Part shown: positions 27,492-36,463 of the stretch, one piece after another
How the letters are laid out: every line of letters begins with the position of its first letter
Position numbering within the stretch: the stretch's first letter is position 1
The notes under the pieces: generated by a model
Databases searched by the model: none
Seen by the model: only the letters and a program-made list of their open reading frames with translations
What the model was told of the DNA's origin: nothing
Position numbers and translations under genes: made by a program
Origin: Ignavibacteria bacterium
Lineage (GTDB): Bacteria > Bacteroidota > Ignavibacteria > Kapaibacteriales > UBA4661
Assembly: GCA_947459425.1 (NCBI GenBank)
Contig: CANHDJ010000029.1
Coordinates: 1-43,004, forward strand
Direction: 5' to 3'
Length of the DNA: 43,004 bases

Positions 27492-27752
27492 AATACACTA
27501 CGTTTGTTTGAAAAGAAAAAATGAGTTGGATTATCAAGAAATTTCCTCAACACCTTCTGCAATTATGGCAGAACGTGTGAGTTTGGGAAGTATTGGAAAC
27601 AGATAGTACGAAGGAAAATCTGCTGCTCACATTACCCTCAATGTGAGGAACACACACGTATCAGCAGCATACGTTATTTTCGGACACCTGTAACTTAATA
27701 AAGACGATGGTCAAATGCAATGAAATACCGTTACGAAAAAAAATACACGCAA
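27492..27752 (-). promoter_or_regulatory. Leader region upstream of susC with an inverted repeat
   Basis: This 261-base gap follows the stop of the T9SS-type gene and precedes susC. CTCACATT (27626-27633) pairs with AATGTGAG (27640-27647), and CTGCTG/CAGCAG blocks lie further out, so a two-level hairpin or an operator is possible. On the minus strand only a short T-run follows, so it is weak as a terminator. A promoter for susC should be here, but I could not identify it with confidence. Confidence 0.35.
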
Positions 27753-30700
27753 TTACCGCACAATATCTACACGCCCATACAACACTTCCTCTGCCGTGAT
27801 AACGCGCAGATAATACGCACCCGCAGCCAACGCCTGCACGTCAAAAGCCTCCTCATGCACCAATCCCGTTTCCCTATCGCCCAAACTACGACGCTTTACC
27901 ACACGACCCGCAGTATCACTGAGTTCCAGCACAACATTTGCCATCGCACTTTTCGCTGATAAAGCATAGCGAATCTGCACCAGATCCGATGAAGGATTCG
28001 GTGCAATGACAGTCACCAAGCCATTTCTGCGAGCAAAAAGTGGACGAAGTTGTATTGCTAGTGCTTCTGGTTCGCTCAGAATGCGAATATCGCTTGCTGG
28101 AGTGACGCTGCCATTGGTGCCAAGCCACTGCGTTGGCTGGGTAAGACGAATGGTGTTCGAGGTTGTCGAACCAAGCGTCGCCCGCACGAGGAGTTCCGCC
28201 AAGAGCAGATTTTCCATGCTCGTCGTATCGGTGCGCTCCGCAAAAATGATGTAATTGGCGGTGTTCGCCGGAACGACCGATGGCGATTCCATGCGGGCGC
28301 GAGGGGTGAGTGGCGAAATGCCGAGAACAGCTAGGTTGTTCGTATCAATCCGCACCGTTGCCCGCAGACTGCGAAGAAAACGCCCAATCAATCTCGGAGT
28401 CAGCAACCGTGAGCCCTTGAGCCAAAGTTGAATACGAGCGGAATCCCGCACACGAAGCGGCGGCTGCCCGATAAAGCGCAATTCCAGCGTCGTTTCTGCC
28501 CCCGGAGGCAGCGCCAATACTACCACCGAACCGCGTACCGCAACACTCGCAGAGGTAGCACTACTAACATTGCGGATGGAATCCTCGACCGCGCCAAGCC
28601 GCGACGAATCAAGTTTGACGAATATTCTGCGCCCAAGCGTACTGTCAGGATTGGGCAAAAGTGTGAGTGCGTTTACCCAGACCGTTTGAGCGCTATCGCG
28701 GAGCAGAACGCCTTGCGGCACGGTCACGCGCACGGGAGACCCCAGAAACCGTCCCCGAAGCGTGTAGGAGCGGACGGGCGAGGGATCGAAGTGAATAAGC
28801 GGCTCTCCGAAATCGGCGGAAGGTTGCGCAATAGCCGTAAGTTCGGGCTGTGGAATGACATTTCCCAGAACCCGCACGGTTGCTCTTGTTTCGCCGCTCA
28901 CGTTGATAATCATCGAATCCAAGCGCCGCACTTGCGACGTGTTGAAGCGCACCGTGAAATTGCATCGGATATTAGCGGTGTTTGGCGTGTAGGTGAGCAT
29001 GAGCCTGATGGAGCGCTGCCACGTATTGGTTACGGTATCCAAAATTTCTACGCCGTCGGGCGTGGTTAAAAACAAAGGGTCAAGGAGGTCTTGCCCCGTC
29101 AAGACATACTGCTGCGTCTGGACTGCATTGCCAAGCCGGAGTGTGCCAAAATCCAAACTCCTCGGTTGAACAAAAAGTCTTGCTGGGTCTTGCACAATGG
29201 CGACTATTTCGATGGTTGCGCTTGTTCCTGTGCTGGTGTGGTTAATGCGAGAAACCAGCGCTCCGCTTAGTCGGGAAGAATCAATCCGCACCGATATTGC
29301 TTGTGCGAGGCTTCCCAGCCTATCGGGAAATAGCGTCAGCGAGCGTACCCATGCTCCATTGGCGGGATTGAGAAACTGCACATCAGTAATGGAATTGATG
29401 GTAACGGGTGCAAGCAAATTTCTGCCGACGAGGTTATATGTGCGCACAGGCGAAGCACCACCACGAGTAAACTGCCCGAAAGAAATCTGCGAATCGGCGG
29501 CTGTTTCTGAGGTGAGTAAGAGAGGGAATTTGGGCGCTTCCTCTATCACCCCTATCACCGCCGCACTTGCTTGGGCAATGCCGCTTTGTGCGGTGACGGC
29601 GCTGTTGATAGCAAACGGCTGGAGTGCAGAGTGAAGGCGAATGCTGATGGTCGTTGTCTGAACAAAAGGCGCGAGTGTTAAAATATTCACCCAAATGCGG
29701 TTCACGGGGTCGAAAAGCAAGGTTCCGCGCGGCGCAAATACAGTTGTTTGCCCCGTAATATTTTTGCCCGTGAGCGTCAGTGTTTGTGCGGTCGAATTTG
29801 CACCTTGGAGGACGCTGCCAAGATTGATTGCGGCGGGAGTAATGGCAAGTTCCGGTGGTGGTGGCTCCAAAACTGTTCCCGTGACGACAACCGTGCGTTC
29901 AGCCGCACCTTGGCGAAACGTAATGGTGCCATTTATCGTGCCAGAGATTGGCGAAAATAGCCGTGCTTGAATGAGTGTCGCCTGAAGCCCCGCAGGAATG
30001 CTGAGAGACGGCAGAAAAGCATCGCCAAAGTTTGCTACTTCAATGCCCGAAGATGCCGTAATGGTGAGGGGTTGAGTCGAGGAGCCTTGGGCGACAAGCG
30101 AGATGGAACGGGCGTTTCCCGCCACACCCGCTATGGTTGTGTCGAGCCGAATACTATCGGTGCTGACGGCTAACTGCGCGTCAGAAAAATTTCCATTTAC
30201 TGTTCGCCACGTGCCGCCGCCGTCTGTTCCTGCGATGAGATTTTCTCCGCTTTTTGTGAAGGACAAGACGCGAAGGCTGGTTAAGCCCGTATTGACCGCC
30301 CGCCACGTATAGCCGTAGTCGGCAGAAACAAACACGCCTCCGCCAAGCGTTCCGGCAAAAATCTCAATTCTGTCTTGATACAGTGCCTCAATCTGCTGCC
30401 CCGGCAATCCCGCAGCCCGCCATGTCGCACCGTTATCGTTTGAACGAAAGATGCCCGCATTTGTGCCAGCAAAAAGCACCGATTCGTGGGGAGTGTAAGA
30501 ACAAAATGAAAAAACCGTGCGAGCTGTGCTGGGAAGCCCGGCATTAGCAAAATCCCACGTCCTGCCGCCGTCCACCGAGCGGATGATACCATCTTCCACC
30601 GTTCCGGCAACAATGACCGAGCCGACAACCTGAAGTGAGCGCACGTCAAGTTGCGTCAGAACACGCCACGAATTACCGTCGTCATCCGAAGAAAGCAGTC

Positions 30701-31136
30701 CACGCTGAGTTCCCAAAAATAGCCGTGAGCCGAGTTGCGCCATTGACCGCGCTTGGCGATTTGTTGGCTGCAAGCCTTGATTTGCCGCCGTCCAAGACTG
30801 CCCGTCATTGGTTGAACGAAAAACACCACCGCCCCATGTTGTCGCAAAAAGAGCGCCGGATGCGCGAAAGAACGACGTTACTTCCTGCCCGCTCCAGCCC
30901 TGCGTTTGCGTCCACGTATCACCAAGATTGGTCGAGAGAAAAACGCCATCGTTTGTTCCGGCGAGAAGCCGATTTCCTGTCGTGTGGAGGCAAATAATTT
31001 TTTGGTCGGAAATCATTCCTGCGGTTTTTTGCCAGACATAATCGGGCAAAGTTTGCGTATGGATAAAAACGGGTATAGCGGCGAAAGTGACGGCAAAAAC
31101 AATCATCCATCGCAAGGAGAACACGAGACGAGCCAT
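27753..31136 (-). CDS. Secreted propeller/Ig-like protein with T9SS-type sorting tail
   Basis: The protein has 1127 residues from ATG 31136, with a signal peptide ending near FIHTQT. Residues of about 35-330 carry BNR/YCF48/sortilin-type propeller blades (GVFLSTNLGDTWTQTQGW, GVFRSTNDGQSWTAANQG, GIFRSNDNGATWRAAGL). About five Ig-like repeats of the type LDFGTLRLGNAVQTQQYVLTGQ follow. The last 85 or so residues (NPSSDLVQIRYALSAKSAM, with LAAGAYYLRVITAEE near the end) look like a type IX secretion sorting domain. It is probably released or displayed on the surface. It sits upstream of susC on the same strand but is separated by 261 bases, so co-regulation is uncertain. Confidence 0.83.
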   Translation of the reverse strand: MARLVFSLRWMIVFAVTFAAIPVFIHTQTLPDYVWQKTAGMISDQKIICLHTTGNRLLAGTNDGVFLSTNLGDTWTQTQGWSGQEVTSFFRASGALFATTWGGGVFRSTNDGQSWTAANQGLQPTNRQARSMAQLGSRLFLGTQRGLLSSDDDGNSWRVLTQLDVRSLQVVGSVIVAGTVEDGIIRSVDGGRTWDFANAGLPSTARTVFSFCSYTPHESVLFAGTNAGIFRSNDNGATWRAAGLPGQQIEALYQDRIEIFAGTLGGGVFVSADYGYTWRAVNTGLTSLRVLSFTKSGENLIAGTDGGGTWRTVNGNFSDAQLAVSTDSIRLDTTIAGVAGNARSISLVAQGSSTQPLTITASSGIEVANFGDAFLPSLSIPAGLQATLIQARLFSPISGTINGTITFRQGAAERTVVVTGTVLEPPPPELAITPAAINLGSVLQGANSTAQTLTLTGKNITGQTTVFAPRGTLLFDPVNRIWVNILTLAPFVQTTTISIRLHSALQPFAINSAVTAQSGIAQASAAVIGVIEEAPKFPLLLTSETAADSQISFGQFTRGGASPVRTYNLVGRNLLAPVTINSITDVQFLNPANGAWVRSLTLFPDRLGSLAQAISVRIDSSRLSGALVSRINHTSTGTSATIEIVAIVQDPARLFVQPRSLDFGTLRLGNAVQTQQYVLTGQDLLDPLFLTTPDGVEILDTVTNTWQRSIRLMLTYTPNTANIRCNFTVRFNTSQVRRLDSMIINVSGETRATVRVLGNVIPQPELTAIAQPSADFGEPLIHFDPSPVRSYTLRGRFLGSPVRVTVPQGVLLRDSAQTVWVNALTLLPNPDSTLGRRIFVKLDSSRLGAVEDSIRNVSSATSASVAVRGSVVVLALPPGAETTLELRFIGQPPLRVRDSARIQLWLKGSRLLTPRLIGRFLRSLRATVRIDTNNLAVLGISPLTPRARMESPSVVPANTANYIIFAERTDTTSMENLLLAELLVRATLGSTTSNTIRLTQPTQWLGTNGSVTPASDIRILSEPEALAIQLRPLFARRNGLVTVIAPNPSSDLVQIRYALSAKSAMANVVLELSDTAGRVVKRRSLGDRETGLVHEEAFDVQALAAGAYYLRVITAEEVLYGRVDIVR

Positions 31137-31537
31137 GATGAAGAGCAGATAATTTTCAGAAGGAAAGAGTGCTTGCAAGGCTTCAATATAGCGCTTTTTG
31201 GGGGATTGAACAAGTTCTGTCGGGGGGCGAGAAATACTCGCCGCGCAGATTGTTGTAACTTTCTTCGCGCTTTCCTGTTTTTTTCCTTTAGAGCGCACAA
31301 CAAACACGCGCACACTTCCCAAAAATTATCGTCATTTCAGATTTTCGGAAACCTCCCAATTATGAAGCATTCGCGCCGCCGTTGACTATGTATCAGGACT
31401 ATTGCTTTTGGAAATCCCCCAATATGCGTGAAAAGGGAACATGGTGAAACCACGCATATCCCACCAAACCCCAAAGGCATTTGAGCATAGACGGAATATG
31501 CAACTCCACACTTTTTTGTTCACTTGAAGGAACCACT
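31137..31537. other. Divergent intergenic region with an inverted repeat
   Basis: This 401-base gap lies between two divergent genes. ATATGCGTG (31422-31430) is complementary to CACGCATAT (31451-31459), which could form a hairpin or a spaced operator about 80 bases before the lipoprotein start. I see no gene in it. Confidence 0.4.
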
Positions 31538-32557
31538 ATGAAAACCTTTTGGAATATGCAACGCGCTTTTTGCGCTGTTGCCCTCATCACCATTGCCGGA
31601 ATCAGCCTAACAGCGTGTCAACAAGACAGCGTAATGTCGCCATTGGCAACGATGGATAATATCAGTACCGCCTCAACCACCGATATTACCGCTCTTACAG
31701 GCGGCAGTAGCAGTGAAACCTCATCCGATTTCGACCCCGCAATGAATATTCTCGGTCTGGCAGGCGGCAGCGAAACGCGCCCCGAAGCCATTGTGGAGAT
31801 TTCCCGTCGCCGACTCTCCAGCACAAGCACAGAAACGGGCGCAGAAGCATCAGCCCGCTTCGACAGTACGCTCGGCGTAACGGGTGTAAGCCTCGCGGTG
31901 CTAGGCACATCCTACCAGTTTGTTCGCCCGCCGATGCGCTTGCGCGATGGTAACGGCAGACCCGGCAACGGTGGTAATGGCGGCAACGGCAATCCTCCGG
32001 GCGGCAATCCTCCACCAAATGCACAGCGTCCGGCACGAATCGCCTCAACACTCTTTGTTTTTCCTGCGCCGCCCGCAACGTCAGCAACGACGCGCCCTGC
32101 ACTCATAACGTTGAACGATGCGAATGCTCTTGCAACCGTCACCGCCGTTGGCTACACCTTCGCGGACAACACGGTGGATATACCAGGCAAAATCACGCTA
32201 ATATCGGTGAAGGAGGGGGACGTTGTTTCACGCTCGGCAGCGCTGAACCTACGATGGAATCTGGCGGGAACATTTACGAATGGGCGCGTAACGGTGCATA
32301 ATGTTGCTGATTCCACTACACTTGCGGGGAAATCGCGCCAAGAAGTCGCTCAAATCCTGCGGAATATGCCGAAACCCCTCAGCAAGGAGCTTTCCGCCGG
32401 GACAACAAGCGTAGAATTTACGGCAACCGAACTTGCCTCACTGCAAGCTGGCATGGCAGAGATTTCGGTTGGTGTTGTGAATGCAAAACGCACAAATAGT
32501 GACAAAGCCGTCTTGATTGCACATTCGAGAAGCGGCATTCGTGTGCGGCTGCAATAA
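31538..32557 (+). CDS. Hypothetical lipoprotein with Gly/Asn/Pro-rich linker
   Basis: The protein has 339 residues. The ATG at 31538 has GAAGGA six bases upstream and begins a lipoprotein signal peptide with lipobox LTAC (Cys27), followed by QQDS. A Ser/Thr-rich segment comes next, then a low-complexity linker at about 155-180 made mostly of Gly, Asn and Pro, and then a beta-rich C-terminal half. I do not recognise the family. A terminator follows at 32690, separating it from the large kinase gene, though both run in the same direction. A surface lipoprotein is the most that can be said. Confidence 0.75.
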   Translation: MKTFWNMQRAFCAVALITIAGISLTACQQDSVMSPLATMDNISTASTTDITALTGGSSSETSSDFDPAMNILGLAGGSETRPEAIVEISRRRLSSTSTETGAEASARFDSTLGVTGVSLAVLGTSYQFVRPPMRLRDGNGRPGNGGNGGNGNPPGGNPPPNAQRPARIASTLFVFPAPPATSATTRPALITLNDANALATVTAVGYTFADNTVDIPGKITLISVKEGDVVSRSAALNLRWNLAGTFTNGRVTVHNVADSTTLAGKSRQEVAQILRNMPKPLSKELSAGTTSVEFTATELASLQAGMAEISVGVVNAKRTNSDKAVLIAHSRSGIRVRLQ

Positions 32558-32597
32558 AAATTGTGTGAACTGTGTGATCGGCGAAAAAAACTATGTC

Positions 32598-32728
32598 AAG
32601 GGGGCTTGTTAAACAAGGACTTATGCAACAAAGGGTTTTAACCCCTTGCCCGAAAACGCTAGCCCTAAGACTATAAGATCCTGCAACGCAAAAGCCGCAT
32701 GAAATCTCTATTTCCTGCGGCTTTTTTT
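32598..32728 (+). ncRNA. Structured 3' UTR or possible small RNA, low confidence
   Basis: Between the lipoprotein stop and the terminator are two compact inverted repeats: CTTGTT-A-AACAAG (32605-32617) and an 18-of-20 palindrome at 32629-32648 (CAAAGGGTT with AACCCCTTG). A strong terminator follows at 32690. Three hairpins in 130 bases may be only a 3' UTR, and no promoter was found. Confidence 0.2.
32690..32728 (+). terminator. Intrinsic terminator after the lipoprotein gene
   Basis: AAAAGCCGCA pairs with TGCGGCTTTT over 10 bp around a 16-base loop, and the right arm runs straight into a tract of eight T. It lies 130 bases after the lipoprotein stop and upstream of the kinase gene. Confidence 0.9.
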
Positions 32729-32843
32729 TGTTCCTGAGCAACATTTATGTATTTTACCGTTCTCAACATTGTTCCCCCATCTCTGCGCCTTTATGAATCT
32801 CTCTGCCTGCCTCCAATGGCTATTTGTGCGAAAATATCCCGTC

Positions 32844-35800
32844 ATGGCGAATATTGCCAACGTGCTTTGTTTTGTTGCCTTCTTTGGTCTAACATTTTCG
32901 CTCCTCAACGCACAAACCGTGCCAACACGCCCGCAGAGCCAGACGACTATTCGCTTCGAGCATTTAACCATTGAGCAGGGCTTGTCCCAAAGCAGCGTTC
33001 ACTGCGTTATGCAAGATAAGCGAGGTTTTATCTGGTTGGGAACGCAGGACGGGGCGAATAAATACGACGGTTACTCCTTTAGCGTTTATCGCCACCGTGC
33101 AACCGACACCACGACGCTTTCTGATAATTGGATAACCGATCTTTACGAGGATAATGACGGGCAGATCTGGGTAATGACTCGCAACGGTCTCAATCTTTTT
33201 AATGCCGCCCAGGAGAAGTTTCGCCGTTTTACCTCTATCCCCCTTGTTCGTACTATTGCGTCCGATTCGGCGCACCACGTCTATATCGGCACGGTGCAAG
33301 GACTATTTCGTTTTGACCACACGACAGGAAGCATGACGCAAATTTCGGCAAACCCCGTTTATGATGTTGTTTTTGGCGGCGGGCAAATTCTCATTGCTGC
33401 CGCCGATGGCGCTTGGAAACTGGTTGGTGAGACCCTCGCACCACTGACAACCGATGCGCGATTTGCCGGGAAACCCATTTGGGCAATCGCCATGCGTGAG
33501 CAAAACGCACAAGAGCAAAACGCAAAACCATCCGTTGCGCTGATGAGCAGTCACCATACGGCATTGCTGGATGCGGCTTCGGGCAAGGTTCTTTACGGCT
33601 TACCATTAAGCGGGTTTGTGAATCCTCAGCAAAATAGTTTTTCCATTATCCCCAATGCCGATGGTAGCCTGTGGCTGCACCTGCCGCTTGCAGTCATTCT
33701 TTGGCATCCGGAGCGCAATATATCGTTGCCGTTTGAGTCGTCGGTGGTGCGCAAAAGCGATATTCCGGCAGTGGTCAATGCCGTTGCCCGCGCCAGTGAT
33801 AATGCGCTCTGGGTTGCCACCAGCCAAGGAATTTGGATTATTCCGCCGCACAATTTTTCGAGCGAATCCCCCCAAAAGCCGCCCGTGCCGCTTGTTCTTG
33901 AGCCTAACCCAACCGAAGTTGATGCGCTCAATAACAGCGAAGTGCTTTCGCTCTACCAAGACCGCTTGGGAACAATGTGGGTTGGTACGCGCACGGGCGG
34001 CGCAAACCTCTGGAATCCACGTCGGTATAAATTTACCATCGTCAGGCATAACCCCTTCAACGCCAATAGCCTCGGTGCAGGTGGTGTACGGTCATTTTTG
34101 TCTGCTCCCAACGGAGGCTTCTGGGTTGGTACGGACAAAGGCTTGAGCTATTACGATGCCGCAAAACAGCGCTGGATGCGCTTTGAACCACGATTACAAG
34201 ACCAAACCTCGCTCAGTCCCAGTTTTATCATTAAACTGCTCTACGACGACACAGGCAAACTCTGGATCGGCACCAGAGGTGGCGGTCTGAATCGGTTAGA
34301 AAATTTCAATCCAAATACAGGCAAAGCAGTATTTAAGCGCTTTCTGAGCAATCTGCTTGATACGACAGCGCTGGCAAGCAATTCCGTTTGGAGTATGTGT
34401 CTGGCACGAAAAAGCGCAACAAAAGGATATATTTGGATCGCAACACAAGGCGGAGGATTGCATTTGCTCAATCCAATCACCGGAAAAATGCAGCGTTTTC
34501 GGCACAACGCCCAAAACCCGTCAAGCCTCACTACCGATTCTATTCGCGCAGTTTTCGAGGACTCCAAAGGACGATTGTGGCTGGCAACAAGCGGTTATGG
34601 GCTGATACAATTTAGCGCCGAAAAGGGCGTTATCGCGTCGTACCGCTCCAATGCTGATTCTACCTCGCTTAGTAACAACACCGTTACGGGTATTTTCGAG
34701 GACAAAAAGGGCGGGCTGTGGATTACGACTGCCGCAGGGCTTAATCGCTATTGCGAAGCCACACCGCAGCAAAGCGCCCATTTTGAGCGCTTTACCGCCA
34801 ACAACGGCTTGCCAAACGAATTTGTCTATGGTGTTCTCGAAGATGATGCCGGAAATATCTGGATGAGTACCAACAACGGTCTGGCGTGTCTAAATCCGCA
34901 AACCCGCACCGTGAGGGCATTTGATGTCCATGACGGTTTGCAGAGCAATGAGTTTAATACTGGTGCTTTTTATCAGTCTGCCGATGGAACAATGTATTTT
35001 GGCGGTGTGGCGGGTTACAACTCTTTTAAACCCGCAACCGTACTGGCATACAAGACCATAACGCCGCCCGTCGTGCTTATCTCCTTCAAAGTTCACGACG
35101 AAACCCGTGCATTTACGCACCCTTTGGCGGAAATGCGCGATATTACGCTGGATTTTCACGAAAACGTCATATCGTTTGAGTTTGTCGCGCTGGATTTTAC
35201 GGGCGCAAGCCGTCAGATTCGCTACAACTATATGCTTGAAAACTTCGATACATACTGGCTTCAAGCGGGTAATCGTCGGTATGCGGCTTACACCAATCTC
35301 GACCCCGGCGAATATCGCTTCCGCGTCCGTGCCGGAGCAGACCCGGCGGCAGTAAATAACGGCGAAGGCGCATCAATCCTCATTCGCATTCGTCCGCCAT
35401 TTTGGGCGACGTGGTGGTTTCGGCTTTTGATGCTGGGGGCGCTCATTGGGGCGCTGTGGTTAGGCGTACAATGGCGCTTGCGCGGCATACGCCGTCAAAA
35501 TGAAATCTTAGAAGAGCAGGTAGAGCATCGCACAGAACAATTAACCAAAGCAAGCGAAGAAATTCAGCGCCAAAACGTGCAGCTTCACGACCAAAATATC
35601 GCGCTGGAAATGGCGATTGACGAACTTGCCCAACTCAACAAGGAGAAAAACGAGTTCCTTGGCATTGCCGCACACGACCTGAAAAATCCTTTGACGGGCA
35701 TTATGTTGAGCGTACAGCTTATGCAACGCTATCGGGCAAAAATGAGCGAAAGCGAAGCGGTAGAAACTTTACAAAAAGTGTATCAGGCAGCAGAGCGGAT

Positions 35801-36404
35801 GTTTGCGATAATTACGAATTTGCTGGATATTAACGCGATTGAGTCGGGGCGATTTAATTTTACGATTGCCACCATCCCGCTTCACCAGATTGCAAGCGCT
35901 GTTGCGGAGGATTATCGTGCGCGGGCTGCGGCAAAAAATATCACCATTATTGTTGAGCCAATGTCATTGGAAGACGCTTCATTCCACGCACTTGCCGATA
36001 GAGCCGCCGCGACGGAAATCCTCGAAAATCTTATCTCTAATGCTGTGAAGTATTCTCCGCCGGAAAAACGAGTCTGGGTGCGGGCTTTAGCGGGAAAAAC
36101 CAACCCAATGGCTGAAGAGTTGCTGGCGCATGGCATCCCGCTCACACGCGAATTGCCAACGCGCTCAGTGATTATCGCCGTGCAGGACGAAGGACAAGGT
36201 TTGTCCGACAAGGACAAAGAGCAGCTTTTCGGACGTTTCGCCAAACTCAGCGCTCGCCCAACAGGAGGCGAACATTCGACGGGCTTAGGGCTGTCGATTG
36301 TCAAAAAAATGGTCGAATCAATGAACGGTGACGTTTGGTGCGAATCCGTCTTTGGCAATGGGGCAACGTTTTTTATTGCCCTTCCCATGGCTGAAGAGAA
36401 ATAG
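32844..36404 (+). CDS. Propeller-type (Reg_prop/Y_Y_Y) sensor histidine kinase
   Basis: The protein has 1186 residues from ATG 32844, which starts a signal peptide (MANIANVLCFVAFFGLTFSLLNAQ); in-frame starts at 32793 and 32769 are possible. The periplasmic part is a large two-part propeller of Reg_prop blades (GFIWLGTQDGANKYDG, GTMWVGTRTGGANLWNP, KLWIGTRGGGLNRLE, NIWMSTNNGLACLNP), then a Y_Y_Y domain (NLDPGEYRFRVRAGAD). A membrane helix lies near residue 850, then a coiled coil, HisKA with His944 (AHDLKNPLTG) and an ATPase domain (SNAVKYSPP, DEGQGL, GLGLSIV). Relatives in gut Bacteroides also carry receiver and HTH parts; these are missing here. The next gene, 59 bases on, supplies a receiver domain, so the two may form a split relay. 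The ligand is unknown. Confidence 0.93.
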   Translation: MANIANVLCFVAFFGLTFSLLNAQTVPTRPQSQTTIRFEHLTIEQGLSQSSVHCVMQDKRGFIWLGTQDGANKYDGYSFSVYRHRATDTTTLSDNWITDLYEDNDGQIWVMTRNGLNLFNAAQEKFRRFTSIPLVRTIASDSAHHVYIGTVQGLFRFDHTTGSMTQISANPVYDVVFGGGQILIAAADGAWKLVGETLAPLTTDARFAGKPIWAIAMREQNAQEQNAKPSVALMSSHHTALLDAASGKVLYGLPLSGFVNPQQNSFSIIPNADGSLWLHLPLAVILWHPERNISLPFESSVVRKSDIPAVVNAVARASDNALWVATSQGIWIIPPHNFSSESPQKPPVPLVLEPNPTEVDALNNSEVLSLYQDRLGTMWVGTRTGGANLWNPRRYKFTIVRHNPFNANSLGAGGVRSFLSAPNGGFWVGTDKGLSYYDAAKQRWMRFEPRLQDQTSLSPSFIIKLLYDDTGKLWIGTRGGGLNRLENFNPNTGKAVFKRFLSNLLDTTALASNSVWSMCLARKSATKGYIWIATQGGGLHLLNPITGKMQRFRHNAQNPSSLTTDSIRAVFEDSKGRLWLATSGYGLIQFSAEKGVIASYRSNADSTSLSNNTVTGIFEDKKGGLWITTAAGLNRYCEATPQQSAHFERFTANNGLPNEFVYGVLEDDAGNIWMSTNNGLACLNPQTRTVRAFDVHDGLQSNEFNTGAFYQSADGTMYFGGVAGYNSFKPATVLAYKTITPPVVLISFKVHDETRAFTHPLAEMRDITLDFHENVISFEFVALDFTGASRQIRYNYMLENFDTYWLQAGNRRYAAYTNLDPGEYRFRVRAGADPAAVNNGEGASILIRIRPPFWATWWFRLLMLGALIGALWLGVQWRLRGIRRQNEILEEQVEHRTEQLTKASEEIQRQNVQLHDQNIALEMAIDELAQLNKEKNEFLGIAAHDLKNPLTGIMLSVQLMQRYRAKMSESEAVETLQKVYQAAERMFAIITNLLDINAIESGRFNFTIATIPLHQIASAVAEDYRARAAAKNITIIVEPMSLEDASFHALADRAAATEILENLISNAVKYSPPEKRVWVRALAGKTNPMAEELLAHGIPLTRELPTRSVIIAVQDEGQGLSDKDKEQLFGRFAKLSARPTGGEHSTGLGLSIVKKMVESMNGDVWCESVFGNGATFFIALPMAEEK

Positions 36405-36463
36405 AAGTCGTCTTTGGCGACACACAACAAAAACCCCAATAACCTCTTGCCAATCAACCAACT

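Noticed and set aside
30281-30649. Minus-strand frames inside the propeller gene
   Set aside because: They are shadows of the long coding frame of the 27753-31136 gene.
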